Source of the DNA: Pseudomonas capeferrum
GTDB taxonomy: Bacteria; Pseudomonadota; Gammaproteobacteria; Pseudomonadales; Pseudomonadaceae
Direction: 5' to 3'
DNA: 64,000 nt
Assembly (NCBI RefSeq): GCF_000731675.1
Contig: NZ_JMIT01000001.1
Coordinates: 560,712-624,711, forward strand
Under the pieces are notes generated by a model, which worked only from the letters and a program-made list of their open reading frames with translations, ran no database searches and was not told where the DNA came from. The position numbers were made by a program, and so were the translations under genes. Positions within the stretch are counted from its first letter, which is position 1; each line of letters starts with the position of its first letter. Below are positions 1-8,719 of the stretch, piece by piece.

Positions 1-1
1 G

Positions 2-817
2 CTGCAAAGCCCCAACCAGCCGCTGCGCGAGCGCCTGTTGCCACGCCTGTTGACGGGCGAGCTGGCCGGTGCAACCGGGCTGTCCAATGCCATGAAGTTT
101 CTCTCCGGCATCGAGAGCCTGCAGGTGCGAGGCCGCCAGAGCCGCGACGGATGGCAGCTTGAAGGCCGGCTGCATTGGGTGACCAACCTGCGCAAGAGCG
201 GTTTTGTGGTGGCGGCAGCCATCGAAGGTGATGCCGAAGGGGCACCGTTCGTGGTGGCCATTCCGTCCGAGGCGCAAGGGTTGGAGCGCTCGGACGACCT
301 GCAACTGATGGGGCTGCAATCGAGCAATACCGCCGCGCTGGCGTTCCACCAAGTCGAGCTGGGCCGCGAGTGGCTGCTGCACGAGAATGCTCGCGCGTTC
401 CTGCCCAAGGTGCGCCCGGCCTTCCTGGCACTGCAATGCGGCATGGCCATCGGCCTGGCCCGGCGGGCACTGGATGAGGTGGCGGAACACCTGCAAGGCC
501 GTGGCTCGTTCCTCGACGAGGCCGGCCAGGTGCTAAAGGCGCGCCTGGAAAACACCGTGAGCGAACTCAAGCAGGGCCTGCTCGACGAGCGCTTCCTGCA
601 GCAGCCAGCGGCGCTGTTCAAACTGCGCATCACCCTCGCCGAATGCGCTGCCGACGCGGTGCAGCTGGAGCTGCAGGCCAGTGGTGGCAAGGCCTACCTG
701 AGCGAGTATGGCGAAGGCTTCGCCCGCCGTTGGCGCGAGTCGGCGTTCGTGCCGATCGTGACGCCGAGCCTGGTGCAACTGCGCGCCGAACTGCAACGCC
801 AGGCGGGCGCCGCATGA
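2..817 (+). CDS. Acyl-CoA dehydrogenase-like flavoprotein, 5' end missing
   Basis: The frame is already open at the first bases, so the N-terminus lies outside the window; about 271 residues are visible. The visible part has the layout of the middle and C-terminal domains of acyl-CoA dehydrogenase / DszC-SfnB type flavoproteins: a Gly-rich ATGLSNAMK segment, a beta-domain region with NLRKSGF, then a helical C-terminal domain. Its stop overlaps the ATG of the ABC ATPase (ATGA), so it is translationally coupled to a sulfonate/nitrate-type importer. Flavoproteins in that setting often desulfonate or oxidise the imported compound; that is inference from context. Family call is fairly safe, substrate unknown. 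Confidence 0.75.
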   Translation: MQSPNQPLRERLLPRLLTGELAGATGLSNAMKFLSGIESLQVRGRQSRDGWQLEGRLHWVTNLRKSGFVVAAAIEGDAEGAPFVVAIPSEAQGLERSDDLQLMGLQSSNTAALAFHQVELGREWLLHENARAFLPKVRPAFLALQCGMAIGLARRALDEVAEHLQGRGSFLDEAGQVLKARLENTVSELKQGLLDERFLQQPAALFKLRITLAECAADAVQLELQASGGKAYLSEYGEGFARRWRESAFVPIVTPSLVQLRAELQRQAGAA

Positions 818-1635
818 GCGAGGTACTGCTCGACGCCCGTGCCATCAGCCTGGGCTACCCCCGCGAGGGGGGCTGGCAAGAGGTGCTGGCACAGTTCGAC
901 CTGCAGCTGGCGCCGGGCGAGGTGGTGAGCATCCTGGGCCCCAGTGGTGTCGGCAAGTCCAGCCTGTTGCGGGTGCTGGCGGGCTTGCAGGCGCCGCGTG
1001 GCGGTAGCGTGACGCTGCGCGGCGAGCCGCTGCAAGGGCCGCATCCGCGCCTGGCGGTGGCCTTCCAGGATCCCAGCCTGCTGCCCTGGTTGAGCCTTGA
1101 GAAGAACGTCGCCTTCGGCCTGGACTTCGCCCGCCAGCCCAAATTGGCGGCCAGCGAGCGGCGTGCGCGCATCGACCATGCGATTGCCGACGTGGGCCTC
1201 GCCCATGCGCGCAACCAGTACCCGGCGCAATTGTCCGGTGGCATGGCCCAACGCACCGCGCTGGCCCGCTGCCTGGCACGCCAACCTGAAGTGCTGTTGC
1301 TTGACGAGCCGTTTGGCGCCCTCGACGAGGTGACCCGGGCCGACATGCAGCAACTGCTGCTGCAACTGATCGCCACCCACAATACTGCGGCGGTGCTGAT
1401 CACCCACGATATCGACGAAGCCCTGCTGCTGTCCGACCGGGTCCTGCTACTGGGCAACCACCCAGCGCATATCCTCGGCCAGTGGTGTATCGACCTGCCG
1501 CAGCCGCGCACGCACCGGGTCGAGGAACTGGGCGCCCTGCGCATCGAGATCGTCAAAACCCTTCGGCGGGCAAGCCGCACAGTCGAACCTTCCCCCACCC
1601 CCTTGCCCTCGGAGGCTGTCCATGTGCATGGATGA
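814..1635 (+). CDS. ABC transporter ATP-binding protein, nitrate/sulfonate/taurine type
   Basis: 273 residues, cytoplasmic ATPase of an importer of the SsuB/TauB/NrtD class. Walker A GPSGVGKS at residues 42-49, Q-loop Gln about 85, signature LSGGMAQR about 140-147 and Walker B LLLDEP about 161-166 are all present, followed by the D-loop ALDE and a switch His in LITHD. The start at 814 is preferred over upstream in-frame starts because it overlaps the preceding stop as ATGA and gives the usual family N-terminus. The 3' end overlaps the start of the binding-protein gene by 14 bases. Forms one operon with the flavoprotein, binding protein and permease. Confidence 0.9.
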   Translation: MSEVLLDARAISLGYPREGGWQEVLAQFDLQLAPGEVVSILGPSGVGKSSLLRVLAGLQAPRGGSVTLRGEPLQGPHPRLAVAFQDPSLLPWLSLEKNVAFGLDFARQPKLAASERRARIDHAIADVGLAHARNQYPAQLSGGMAQRTALARCLARQPEVLLLDEPFGALDEVTRADMQQLLLQLIATHNTAAVLITHDIDEALLLSDRVLLLGNHPAHILGQWCIDLPQPRTHRVEELGALRIEIVKTLRRASRTVEPSPTPLPSEAVHVHG

Positions 1636-2827
1636 CTGCTGTTCTGCTTCGTCGCGTCGCGACTTTCTCAAGCTTGGCGCCATGCTCACTGCCGCCGGTG
1701 CCTTGCCGTTGCTGTCGAGCTTGCAAGCCCGCGCGGCCGCCGAACCGGACGCGCCGGTGCGCATCGGCTACTTGCCGATCACCGACGCCACGCCGTTGCT
1801 GGTGGCGCACAACAATGGTCTGTTCGAGGCCGAAGGCATCAAGGCCGAGCGCCCGGTGCTGCTGCGCAGTTGGGCGCAGGTGATCGAGGCGTTCATCTCC
1901 GGTCAGGTCAACGTCATCCACCTGTTGTCGCCAATGACCGTATGGGCGCGCTACGCCAGCAAGGTGCCGGCCAAGGTTGTGGCCTGGAACCATGTCGGCG
2001 GTTCGGGCCTGACCGTGGCGCCCGACATCACCGACATGAAGCAACTGGGCGGCAAGACCGTCGCCATCCCGTTCTGGTACTCGATCCACAACGTCGTGCT
2101 GCAGCAGATGCTCAACGACAACGGCCTGACCCCGGTGTCCAAACCGGTCAATACGCAGCTTGCGGCCAACGAAGTCAACCTGCTGGTGCTGCCGCCGTCC
2201 GACATGCCACCGGCACTGGCCAGCAAGCGTATCGCTGGTTATATCGTCGCCGAACCGTTCAACGCCCTGGCCGAAAACCTCAAGGTTGGCCGTGTGCAGC
2301 GGTTTACCGGCGATGTCTGGCGCAACCACGCCTGCTGCGTGGTGTTCATGCACGAGCACGACCTCAACAACCGCCCGGAGTGGTCGCAGAAGGTGGTCAA
2401 CGCCATCGTCAAGGCCCAGCAATGGACCCGCGAGCACCGCGCCGAAGCCGCCGCGTTGTTGTCCAAGGCCGGCCCCAACAAGTACACCCCGCACGAGCCT
2501 GCGGTGCTGAGCAAAGTCCTGGCCCCAGCCGCCGAGGACCGCGCAGCCTATATCGCCAGTGGTGCGATCCAGCACCAGCAATGGGACGAGCGGCGTATCG
2601 ACTTCCAGCCTTACCCGTTCCCCAGCTACACCGAGGAGCTGGTCAAGCGCCTTCAGCGCACGTTGATCGAAGGCGACAGTGGTTTTCTCGCAGGCCTGGA
2701 CCCGGCGCAAACCGCCCGCGACCTGGTCGACGACCGCTTCGTGCGCAACGCCATCGCGGCCGTTGGCGGGCCATCGGTGTTCGGTATTGCCGACAGTTTC
2801 GAGCGTAGCGAGGAGTTCGCGGTCTGA
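1622..2827 (+). CDS. Tat-exported ABC transporter substrate-binding protein, NrtA/SsuA-like
   Basis: 401 residues. A twin-arginine signal SRRDFLK at about residues 11-17 is followed by a hydrophobic run and an A-R-A-A-A cleavage region, so it is exported folded to the periplasm. The mature part begins with VRIGYLPITDATPLLVA, typical of the NMT1/CmpA-NrtA-SsuA binding fold. GGAGG lies 6-7 bases before the ATG at 1622. Odd point: the pre-Tat region is Cys-rich (MCMDDCC). The gene sits between its ATPase (14-base overlap) and permease (TGATG overlap). The ligand, probably an organosulfur compound or another small oxyanion, cannot be read from the sequence. Confidence 0.87.
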   Translation: MCMDDCCSASSRRDFLKLGAMLTAAGALPLLSSLQARAAAEPDAPVRIGYLPITDATPLLVAHNNGLFEAEGIKAERPVLLRSWAQVIEAFISGQVNVIHLLSPMTVWARYASKVPAKVVAWNHVGGSGLTVAPDITDMKQLGGKTVAIPFWYSIHNVVLQQMLNDNGLTPVSKPVNTQLAANEVNLLVLPPSDMPPALASKRIAGYIVAEPFNALAENLKVGRVQRFTGDVWRNHACCVVFMHEHDLNNRPEWSQKVVNAIVKAQQWTREHRAEAAALLSKAGPNKYTPHEPAVLSKVLAPAAEDRAAYIASGAIQHQQWDERRIDFQPYPFPSYTEELVKRLQRTLIEGDSGFLAGLDPAQTARDLVDDRFVRNAIAAVGGPSVFGIADSFERSEEFAV

Positions 2828-3582
2828 TGGGCAAGCATGTGGTTCATACCGGCCTGGGCTTGGCCGGGCTGTTGCTGTTGCTGCTGGCGTGGTGGGCGGG
2901 TGTGGCGCTGTTTGGCGAGGCCGACGGCCTGTCGGCGCGCTTCTCGCCCGAGGCCACCCTGGCCAGCCTGGTCGAGCTGTTGGGGCAGGGCGAGGTCTAC
3001 GGCCACGTGTGGGTCAGCCTCAAACGTATTTTGATCGGGCTGCTGCTGGCGCTGTTGATCGGCGTACCCCTCGGTTTGCTGGTAGGCAGCTACCGGCACC
3101 TGGAGGCGGCGACCACGCCGGCCTTCCAGTTTCTGCGGATGATTTCGCCGCTGTCGTGGATGCCGGTGGTGGTGATGCTGATGGGGGTGGGCGACCAGCC
3201 GATCTATTTCCTGCTGGCCTTCGCCGCGCTGTGGCCGATTCTGCTCAACACCGCTGCGGGCGTGCGCCAGCTCGACCCGCGCTGGTTGCAACTGAGCCGC
3301 AGCTTGAGTGCCACGCGCTGGGAGACGTTGTGCAAGGTGATCGTGCCGGGGGTGATCGGCCATGTGCTGACCGGTGTGCGCCTGGCCATCGGCATCCTGT
3401 GGATCGTGCTAGTGCCGTGCGAGATGCTAGGGGTCAGTGCGGGGTTGGGGTATTTCATTCTCGACACCCGCGACCGGCTGGCGTATTCGGAGCTGATGGC
3501 GATGGTGCTGCTGATCGGCGTGCTGGGCTTCATGCTCGATGCCCTGGCGCGTGGCTTGCATCGGCGCTGGGTGCATGGCTGA
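2827..3582 (+). CDS. ABC transporter permease, SsuC/TauC/NrtB-like
   Basis: 251-residue integral inner-membrane permease with about six hydrophobic segments. The N-terminal helix is very Leu-rich (GLLLLLLAWWAG) and the central BPD-type EAA region contains SRSLSATRWETLCKVIVPG, which docks on the ATPase. The start codon overlaps the stop of the binding protein (TGATG), so translation is coupled. It completes a one-permease importer (homodimer expected), as in SsuABC. It is the last gene of the operon; a GC hairpin follows at 3591-3609. Confidence 0.9.
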   Translation: MGKHVVHTGLGLAGLLLLLLAWWAGVALFGEADGLSARFSPEATLASLVELLGQGEVYGHVWVSLKRILIGLLLALLIGVPLGLLVGSYRHLEAATTPAFQFLRMISPLSWMPVVVMLMGVGDQPIYFLLAFAALWPILLNTAAGVRQLDPRWLQLSRSLSATRWETLCKVIVPGVIGHVLTGVRLAIGILWIVLVPCEMLGVSAGLGYFILDTRDRLAYSELMAMVLLIGVLGFMLDALARGLHRRWVHG

Positions 3583-3590
3583 AAACAGTA

Positions 3591-3609
3591 GGGGCCGCTG
3601 TGCGGCCCC
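3591..3609. terminator. GC hairpin between convergent genes
   Basis: GGGGCCGC, three-base loop, GCGGCCCC: a perfect 8-bp stem in the 33-bp gap between the converging permease and GNAT genes. There is no clear U-run on either side, so termination is inferred from position rather than from a canonical motif. Confidence 0.5.
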
Positions 3610-3615
3610 CCCGTA

Positions 3616-4302
3616 TCAATGCACGGTCTTGCGCTGCCTTACACAGGCCTGCGCCTGAACAGCCAGCTCGTCCAGCCGCTCGTCGCGCATCTGCTCGGCC
3701 TCGATCATCGCATCCTCGCCCTGCTGGTTGAGCAGGTAGGTATGGATCTGATGTACCTCGGTGGTCTGGTAGATCGGCCCGATATCCAGCCGGCCAATCA
3801 ACGCCCCGCTGGCTTGCCCGGTGCTGCTCATCAGCACCTGCGGCCCGTTGGCCGCCACCACCTGCATGCCCATCGCTTCGAACCACGGTACCTGGCCGGC
3901 AAAGGTGTTCAATTCGACGCAGGCATGGCGGGCCTGCAAATCACCCAGCAGGGCGCGGGCGATACCTTGGCGGCGATGGCTGGCGCGCACGGCGAGAAAT
4001 GCCAGCGCGCAGGTGTCCGGGTCGTCATCGGCCGGCAACGCCAGGGCAAAGCCGAGCAATTGGTCCGGGGCCTCGGCATCCAGCGCCAAGGTCAGCGTCA
4101 CCGACAGGCCACCGGTACCGTCCATGGCCTGCAGGTACTGGTGCACCTCCATCCCGACACCGTACTGGTACAGCGGATACAGCGGGTTGTCGGCAAGAAT
4201 GGCAACGCTGCTCAATTCGCCGACGTGGTTGATCACCAGCTCACGGATCTGGTTCTGGAAAGACTCGGGCGGCACGCTGTCGAGGCGGCTCAGGATGAAC
4301 AT
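3616..4302 (-). CDS. GNAT family N-acetyltransferase
   Basis: 228 residues. The acetyl-CoA binding motif A is recognisable as FLAVRASHRRQGIARALL (RRQGIA is the pyrophosphate loop) near residues 108-125. The C-terminal third (IYQTTEVHQIHTYLLNQQ onward) is helical and not part of the minimal GNAT fold. The acceptor substrate is unknown; nothing in the neighbourhood points to one. It converges with the ABC importer and is co-directional with argC about 80 bp upstream. The start has no strong ribosome binding site, so it could lie slightly downstream. Confidence 0.7.
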   Translation of the reverse strand: MFILSRLDSVPPESFQNQIRELVINHVGELSSVAILADNPLYPLYQYGVGMEVHQYLQAMDGTGGLSVTLTLALDAEAPDQLLGFALALPADDDPDTCALAFLAVRASHRRQGIARALLGDLQARHACVELNTFAGQVPWFEAMGMQVVAANGPQVLMSSTGQASGALIGRLDIGPIYQTTEVHQIHTYLLNQQGEDAMIEAEQMRDERLDELAVQAQACVRQRKTVH

Positions 4303-4382
4303 CGGGGGGCGGGCTCCGGCGGGTAGGAATACAACCCGCGCCTGGCTGACGCGGGTAGTACAGTCTAACCGGTTTTGCCGAA

Positions 4383-5324
4383 TCAGCCTTGCGCGTGTAG
4401 CGCCGCGAGCATCAGCTCTAGGTTTTGTACCGCCGCACCGGAGGCGCCCTTGCCAAGGTTGTCGAACACCGCAGTCAGCAGTACCTGGCCATGCTCCGGG
4501 TTGGCGTACAGCGCCAGGCGCAGGTCATTGCTGTCGTTCAGTGCTTCGGGGTCGAGCGCCGCCGCCAGGCCTTGCTGATGCAGGGGCATCAGGTGCACGT
4601 GGCGAGCCCCTTCATAGTGCTGTTGCAGGCAGGCATGCAGCTGTTCGGCGCTGGCCTTGCCTGGCAGCAAGCGCAGTTGCAGCGGGATGCTGAGGACGAT
4701 GCCCTGGCGATAGGCGCCGTAGCCGGGCATGAACACCGGCCGCGCCGACAGCCCGGCGTGCTGCTGGATCTCCGGCACATGCTTGTGCGCCAGCTCCAGG
4801 CCATACAGTTGCAAGGTCGGGGTTTTCTCGGTACCTGGCTGCTCATGGCGCTCGACCGCCGCGCGGCCGCCGCCGGAGTAGCCCGAGATGGCATGAATGC
4901 TCAGTGGGTAATCGGCTGGCAGCAGCCCGGCGCTGACCAACGGGCGCAGCAAGGCGATTGCTCCGGTGGGGTAGCAGCCAGGGTTGCTGACACGTTTGCT
5001 GTGGGCGATACGTTCGGCTTGCTGTTCATCCAGTTCTGGCAGGCCATAGACCCAACCTGGGCTGGTGCGGTGGGCGGAACTGGCGTCGATAACCCGTACC
5101 TGCGGGTTATGGATCGCCGCCACGGCTTCGCGCGCTGCGTCATCGGGCAGGCAGAGCACGGCGATGTCGGCGCTATTGATCGCTTCGGCGCGGCGTTGTG
5201 GGTGCTTGCGCTCGGCTTCGGGCAGGGTCAGCAGGCGCAAGTCGCTGCGCCCGTGCAGGCGGGCGTGAATCTGCAGGCCAGTGGTGCCTTGGTCACCGTC
5301 GATGAAGACAACAGGGGTGTGCAT
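4383..5324 (-). CDS. argC: N-acetyl-gamma-glutamyl-phosphate reductase, type 2
   Basis: 313 residues, the length of the short (type 2) ArgC family. It reduces N-acetylglutamyl phosphate to the semialdehyde with NADPH in arginine biosynthesis. The N-terminus [15 protein letters not shown] is the nucleotide-binding motif and SNPGCYPTG places the catalytic Cys at residue 117. The ATG at 5324 is chosen over one at 5411 because it gives the family N-terminus. Pseudomonads usually also carry a long type-1 argC elsewhere, so this is probably a second copy. It is divergent from a LysR regulator, 104 bp away. Confidence 0.9.
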   Translation of the reverse strand: MHTPVVFIDGDQGTTGLQIHARLHGRSDLRLLTLPEAERKHPQRRAEAINSADIAVLCLPDDAAREAVAAIHNPQVRVIDASSAHRTSPGWVYGLPELDEQQAERIAHSKRVSNPGCYPTGAIALLRPLVSAGLLPADYPLSIHAISGYSGGGRAAVERHEQPGTEKTPTLQLYGLELAHKHVPEIQQHAGLSARPVFMPGYGAYRQGIVLSIPLQLRLLPGKASAEQLHACLQQHYEGARHVHLMPLHQQGLAAALDPEALNDSNDLRLALYANPEHGQVLLTAVFDNLGKGASGAAVQNLELMLAALHAQG

Positions 5325-5387
5325 GGTCGGGGTCCGGTCGGGGGAGAGATGGCCTATGCTCGCCTGCGGCTGGACTAAAGGAAATTT

Positions 5388-5409
5388 GAATATCATGATG
5401 CTGATGTTC
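5388..5409. promoter_or_regulatory. Candidate LysR operator between argC and the divergent lysR gene
   Basis: GAATATCA, six bases (TGATGC), TGATGTTC: arms match at 7 of 8 positions as an inverted repeat. It lies 19 bp before the regulator's ATG at 5429 and 63 bp before the argC start. The position suits autoregulation and control of a divergent target by a LysR protein. No footprint evidence; inferred. Confidence 0.4.
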
Positions 5410-5428
5410 ATTTTTACTGAAGCATGCC

Positions 5429-6307
5429 ATGCGCGAAATCAGCCTTGACCGCCTCCGCACCCTGGTCGAAATCTCCGACCTGGGTTCTTTTGCCGAGGCC
5501 GCACGCCGGCTCAACCTGGCCCCGCCCACCATCAGCCTGCACGTGGCCGAGCTGGAGGCCCGGGTGGGCGCCCCCTTGCTCACCCGTAACCGTGGCCAGG
5601 TGCGCCCTACGGCCATTGGTGAGACGTTACTGGCCCGCGCCCGACGCCTGCTGGCCGACGCCGACCTGGCCCTGGAAGAGGTTCGCCGCCAGGTCGAGGG
5701 CCTGACCGGCCGGGTACGCCTGGGCGCCTCGACCGGCGCCATCGCCCACCTGTTGCCCAAGGCGCTGGAACACTTGCGTGTGGCTCACCCGGGGATCGAC
5801 GTGCAGGTCCAGGTACTGACCTCCCAGGCGTCACTGGCGCGGCTGCGCGAGGGGGCTCTGGACATTGGCCTGGTGGCCTTGCCGCAAGTTGCGGGCAAGG
5901 GGCTGAAGGTCACCCCTTGGCGGCGCGACCCGATCCTGGCCTACGTGCCGGCCGACTGGCAGCCGCCGGCCAAGGTAACGCCGGCATGGTTGGCGCAGCG
6001 GGCGTTGATTCTGAATGACAGCAGCACGCAGTTGTCGCGGGTGACAGGGGAGTGGTTCGCGGCGGCGGGGTTGTTCCCCGCACCGCGCATCGAGCTGAAC
6101 TACAACGATGCGATCAAGAGCCTGGTGGGGGCGGGGTACGGTGCGACGTTGCTGCCGCAGGAGGGCGACGCGGCGGAGCTGGACCGGCGTATTGCCCGCC
6201 GGCCGTTGCGTCCGGGGTTGTGGCGGCAGTTGGGGATTGCCTGCCGAGAGGGGCAGGTCGAGCGGGCCACGGGGTATGTGCTGGAGGCGCTGGAGCGGTT
6301 GTTGTAG
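5429..6307 (+). CDS. LysR family transcriptional regulator
   Basis: 292 residues, standard LysR length. The N-terminal winged helix-turn-helix (about residues 5-64) reads [20 protein letters not shown] with [15 protein letters not shown] as recognition helix, followed by a linker helix and a periplasmic-binding-like effector domain ([18 protein letters not shown] onward). Divergent from argC with an imperfect palindrome between them, so argC is the first candidate target. The effector is unknown. The C-terminal 60 residues are rich in G and unusually repetitive at codon level (gcggcgg, ggggcgg) but remain in frame. Confidence 0.88.
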   Translation: MREISLDRLRTLVEISDLGSFAEAARRLNLAPPTISLHVAELEARVGAPLLTRNRGQVRPTAIGETLLARARRLLADADLALEEVRRQVEGLTGRVRLGASTGAIAHLLPKALEHLRVAHPGIDVQVQVLTSQASLARLREGALDIGLVALPQVAGKGLKVTPWRRDPILAYVPADWQPPAKVTPAWLAQRALILNDSSTQLSRVTGEWFAAAGLFPAPRIELNYNDAIKSLVGAGYGATLLPQEGDAAELDRRIARRPLRPGLWRQLGIACREGQVERATGYVLEALERLL

Positions 6308-6393
6308 GGCACCTGCTGTAACAAGGGTCCTGGCAGTAGGACTTTGGAAAGCATCAGGGCTGGCGGGTGCATGCCTTGATGCTTTCAGCGCCG

Positions 6394-6460
6394 GTGAGAT
6401 CGAGCGCCGCCCGCGCGGCGCTTCGCGGGGCAAGCCCGCTCCCACATCTGTTTCGGGCCA
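6394..6460 (+). repeat. REP-type repeat, copy 1 of an inverted pair
   Basis: 67 bp starting GTGAGATCGAGCGCCGCCC and ending TTTCGGGCCA. It contains two short palindromic parts: GCGCCGCCCGCGCGGCGC, then GCGGGGCAAGCCCGC, the Pseudomonas REP core. It matches 6556-6622 exactly in reverse complement. Confidence 0.85.
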
Positions 6461-6555
6461 GTGAGTCCTGTTAAATAGGCGCGCGCCCCCTTGTTTGTAC
6501 GACGCGATATCGAGGCGAGCACCAAAGGGCCGCGCGCCAATGCCTCAGGAATAAT

Positions 6556-6622
6556 TGGCCCGAAACAGATGTGGGAGCGGGCTTGCCCCGCGAAGCGCCG
6601 CGCGGGCGGCGCTCGATCTCAC
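6556..6622 (-). repeat. REP-type repeat, copy 2 of an inverted pair
   Basis: Exact reverse complement of 6394-6460, 95 bp away. Together they form a BIME-like unit that could fold into a very long hairpin in RNA from either flanking gene. Confidence 0.85.
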
Positions 6623-6675
6623 AGGCGCTAAAACTCCCAAGGCATGCACCTTCCACCCCTAACGCCTAACCAACC

Positions 6676-7326
6676 TCAGAACCAGCGGTCGTTCTTCTTC
6701 CGCCCGCGGGTCAGCGCTGGCATGATCAACCCCACCAACAAACCCGCGCCCGCAATGCTGCCGCCATACACCATATAGCGCATCATCACCTGTTTGTTCT
6801 CGTCCCCCAGGCGCGCCTGGGTGTCGCGCAGGGTCGACTGGCTCTGGTCCAGCTGCTCATTCAGCGCCTGGTTGCGCGCCTCCAGCTCATCGATCAATTG
6901 CTTGCGCGAATCCAGCGTTTCCTGCATGCCCTGCACGCGGTTCTTCCAACTGTCATCGATGCTCTTGAGCTGCCCGGACAGGTCCGCCACTTGGGCATCG
7001 AGCTGCGGCAGCCGCTCGCCCTGGCCAGGCACGTCCTGCAGGTCGCTGCTGAGGATCCACACCAGGTCACCATTCTGCCCGCGTACCTGGCTGTAGCTGC
7101 CTTGGCTGCCGACCAGAGTCAGCTTTTGCCCAGACTTGAGCGTGCCGACAATGCGGTGGCCATCGGTCGGCCCGCTGCGCACATAGGTACTCAGGCTGTC
7201 ACTGACCCAGCGCGCATCACTGGCAGGCGCTTCGGCATGCACCGGGGCGGCTAGAGCCACCAGGGCTGCGATCAAGCCGCCGCGCAGGGCTGGGAGGGCG
7301 GAAAATGTTGGACGGGAGTCGGGCAT
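6676..7326 (-). CDS. TIGR04211-type SH3 domain membrane protein (YgiM-like)
   Basis: 216 residues. A signal peptide or signal anchor at about 10-31 ends in PVHA. A bacterial SH3 domain follows at about 38-95 (WVSDSLSTYVRSGPTDGHR is the usual start of this family), then a coiled coil of about 80 residues rich in Leu, Gln and Asp, and a C-terminal membrane helix (YGGSIAGAGLLVGLIMPAL) before a basic tail RGRKKNDRWF. This is the architecture of E. coli YgiM, so the SH3 and coiled coil should face the periplasm. The function of the family is not established. Confidence 0.82.
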   Translation of the reverse strand: MPDSRPTFSALPALRGGLIAALVALAAPVHAEAPASDARWVSDSLSTYVRSGPTDGHRIVGTLKSGQKLTLVGSQGSYSQVRGQNGDLVWILSSDLQDVPGQGERLPQLDAQVADLSGQLKSIDDSWKNRVQGMQETLDSRKQLIDELEARNQALNEQLDQSQSTLRDTQARLGDENKQVMMRYMVYGGSIAGAGLLVGLIMPALTRGRKKNDRWF

Positions 7327-7529
7327 GTTGAGTCTTCGCTGAAACAGGACAAAAGTAGGCCCGATGACTGGGCCGATGAACCGGTCGGTGAGTTGACCGT
7401 CAGCGAAAGACCGTTTTTATGTAAGCAGGTTCACTACCTGATATCGGAAATGTCTGCAGAATGTTGCAAAAGCCGAGGTGTACGGCCTGTCGCGATGGTG
7501 GTTGAAACACCGCGACAGGCGCGTGGCGA

Positions 7530-8579
7530 TCAGCTCTCTGGCTGCGGCACAATGGCCAGTGCATCAGGCTCCGGCCCGGTTTGCCAGCGTGCCTTCTCGC
7601 GCCAGTCAGCGGTATCGATGACGGCTATCTGGTCACCGCCGCTGATGGCCACGTAGACCCGTTTGCCATCCGGCGAGACCACCGCGCCGATGGGCAGGGC
7701 TTCGGCACCCAACAGTGTCTTGCGGTACTCGGCGCCTTCCTGAGCCAGGCTGATGCGCTTGATCTCGCGCTTGGCCGCGACGTCGAACACGGCCAGCTCC
7801 GCCGACTTGGCGCAGGTGACCAGAGCATGCTTGCCGTCCGGGGTCATGACGACGCGTATCGGAAACAGGCCGGTACGGAGGCGGTCGGTGACCTCCAGGC
7901 GTTCGGCATCGACGATCACCACTTCATTGCCTTCGCGATTGCTGACCCACACCTGGGCGCCCGTCTGGGTCACCGCAACGCCCTCGCTGCCGTTGCCGGT
8001 GGGGATGTCAGCGATCTTCTTCTTGTGCAGCAAGTCGATGACCGACAACGTGCCGGAGTCTACATGGGTCACGTAGGCGCGGTCCGCACCGGGCGACAGG
8101 GCGACCATGTGCGGCTTGCCGCCGCCGACGTCGATGCGGTCGAGGACCTGGCCCTGGGCCAGGTCGACAATCAGCAAGCGCTCGCTGTCCTCGGTGGTAA
8201 CCACCACCCTCTGGCTGTCTGGCAGGAAGCGGATGCCATGGGGGCGCGAGTCCTTGCCCAGGTCGATAGTGCGCACCACGCTGCGTGACGGCCAGTCGAT
8301 CACGCTCAGGCTGTTGTTGGCGGTGCCGTGGGCGCCATAGTTGCCCACCACGGCCAAGCGGCCATTGCTGGCAACTACCACCTCATGCGGGCCGGTGCCC
8401 ACGGGCAGGCGGACCAGTTCCTTGCCGTTGCTGATGTTCAGTGCCGAGACACTGGCATCGGCCTTGTTGCCCACCAGCAGCACATCCTGCGCCTGAACCA
8501 GCGACGCGCAGGCCAGTAGTGCGCCAGCCAAGGCCAGGTTACGGATGCGGAGGGCGATCGGGTTGTAAGGGTAGGGCAT
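7530..8579 (-). CDS. Periplasmic YVTN-type beta-propeller protein
   Basis: 349 residues. A cleavable signal peptide ends at about residue 28 (ACASLVQAQD). The remainder is made of roughly seven blades, each with a variant of V-hydrophobic-D followed by a turn, e.g. SVIDWPSRSVVRTIDLG, LIVDLAQGQVLDRIDVG, SVIDLLHKKKIADIPTG and IVDAERLEVTDRLRTG. ATG 8579 is chosen because AAAGGAG stands about 7 bases before it and it opens the signal peptide. It could be a scaffold or a PQQ/heme-associated propeller; no catalytic motif is visible. Monocistronic. Confidence 0.8.
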   Translation of the reverse strand: MPYPYNPIALRIRNLALAGALLACASLVQAQDVLLVGNKADASVSALNISNGKELVRLPVGTGPHEVVVASNGRLAVVGNYGAHGTANNSLSVIDWPSRSVVRTIDLGKDSRPHGIRFLPDSQRVVVTTEDSERLLIVDLAQGQVLDRIDVGGGKPHMVALSPGADRAYVTHVDSGTLSVIDLLHKKKIADIPTGNGSEGVAVTQTGAQVWVSNREGNEVVIVDAERLEVTDRLRTGLFPIRVVMTPDGKHALVTCAKSAELAVFDVAAKREIKRISLAQEGAEYRKTLLGAEALPIGAVVSPDGKRVYVAISGGDQIAVIDTADWREKARWQTGPEPDALAIVPQPES

Positions 8580-8719
8580 GTCCAGTCTCCTTTGGATTAC
8601 AGTCCATGTTGCATGCTCATAGGGTGTGACCGGGGCAGGGTGGCAAGGGTTTCGTTTTTTTGCCGCGCCACGCTCACGATCTAGACTGAAGGGTTCACAC
8701 CTGTTCATGGAGCTACACC

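Larger units (their letters stand above)
6308..6675. other. 368-bp intergenic region occupied by a REP pair
   Basis: There is no credible gene here. The space between the converging lysR and SH3-protein genes is filled by two inverted 67-bp repeats and their 95-bp spacer. The similarity extends imperfectly outward on both sides (GCATGCCTTG on the outer flanks). Confidence 0.7.

Noticed and set aside
6471..6656. Small open frame of 61 codons across the REP pair
   Set aside because: Its sequence is mostly the 67-bp repeat and matches no protein; no ribosome binding site.
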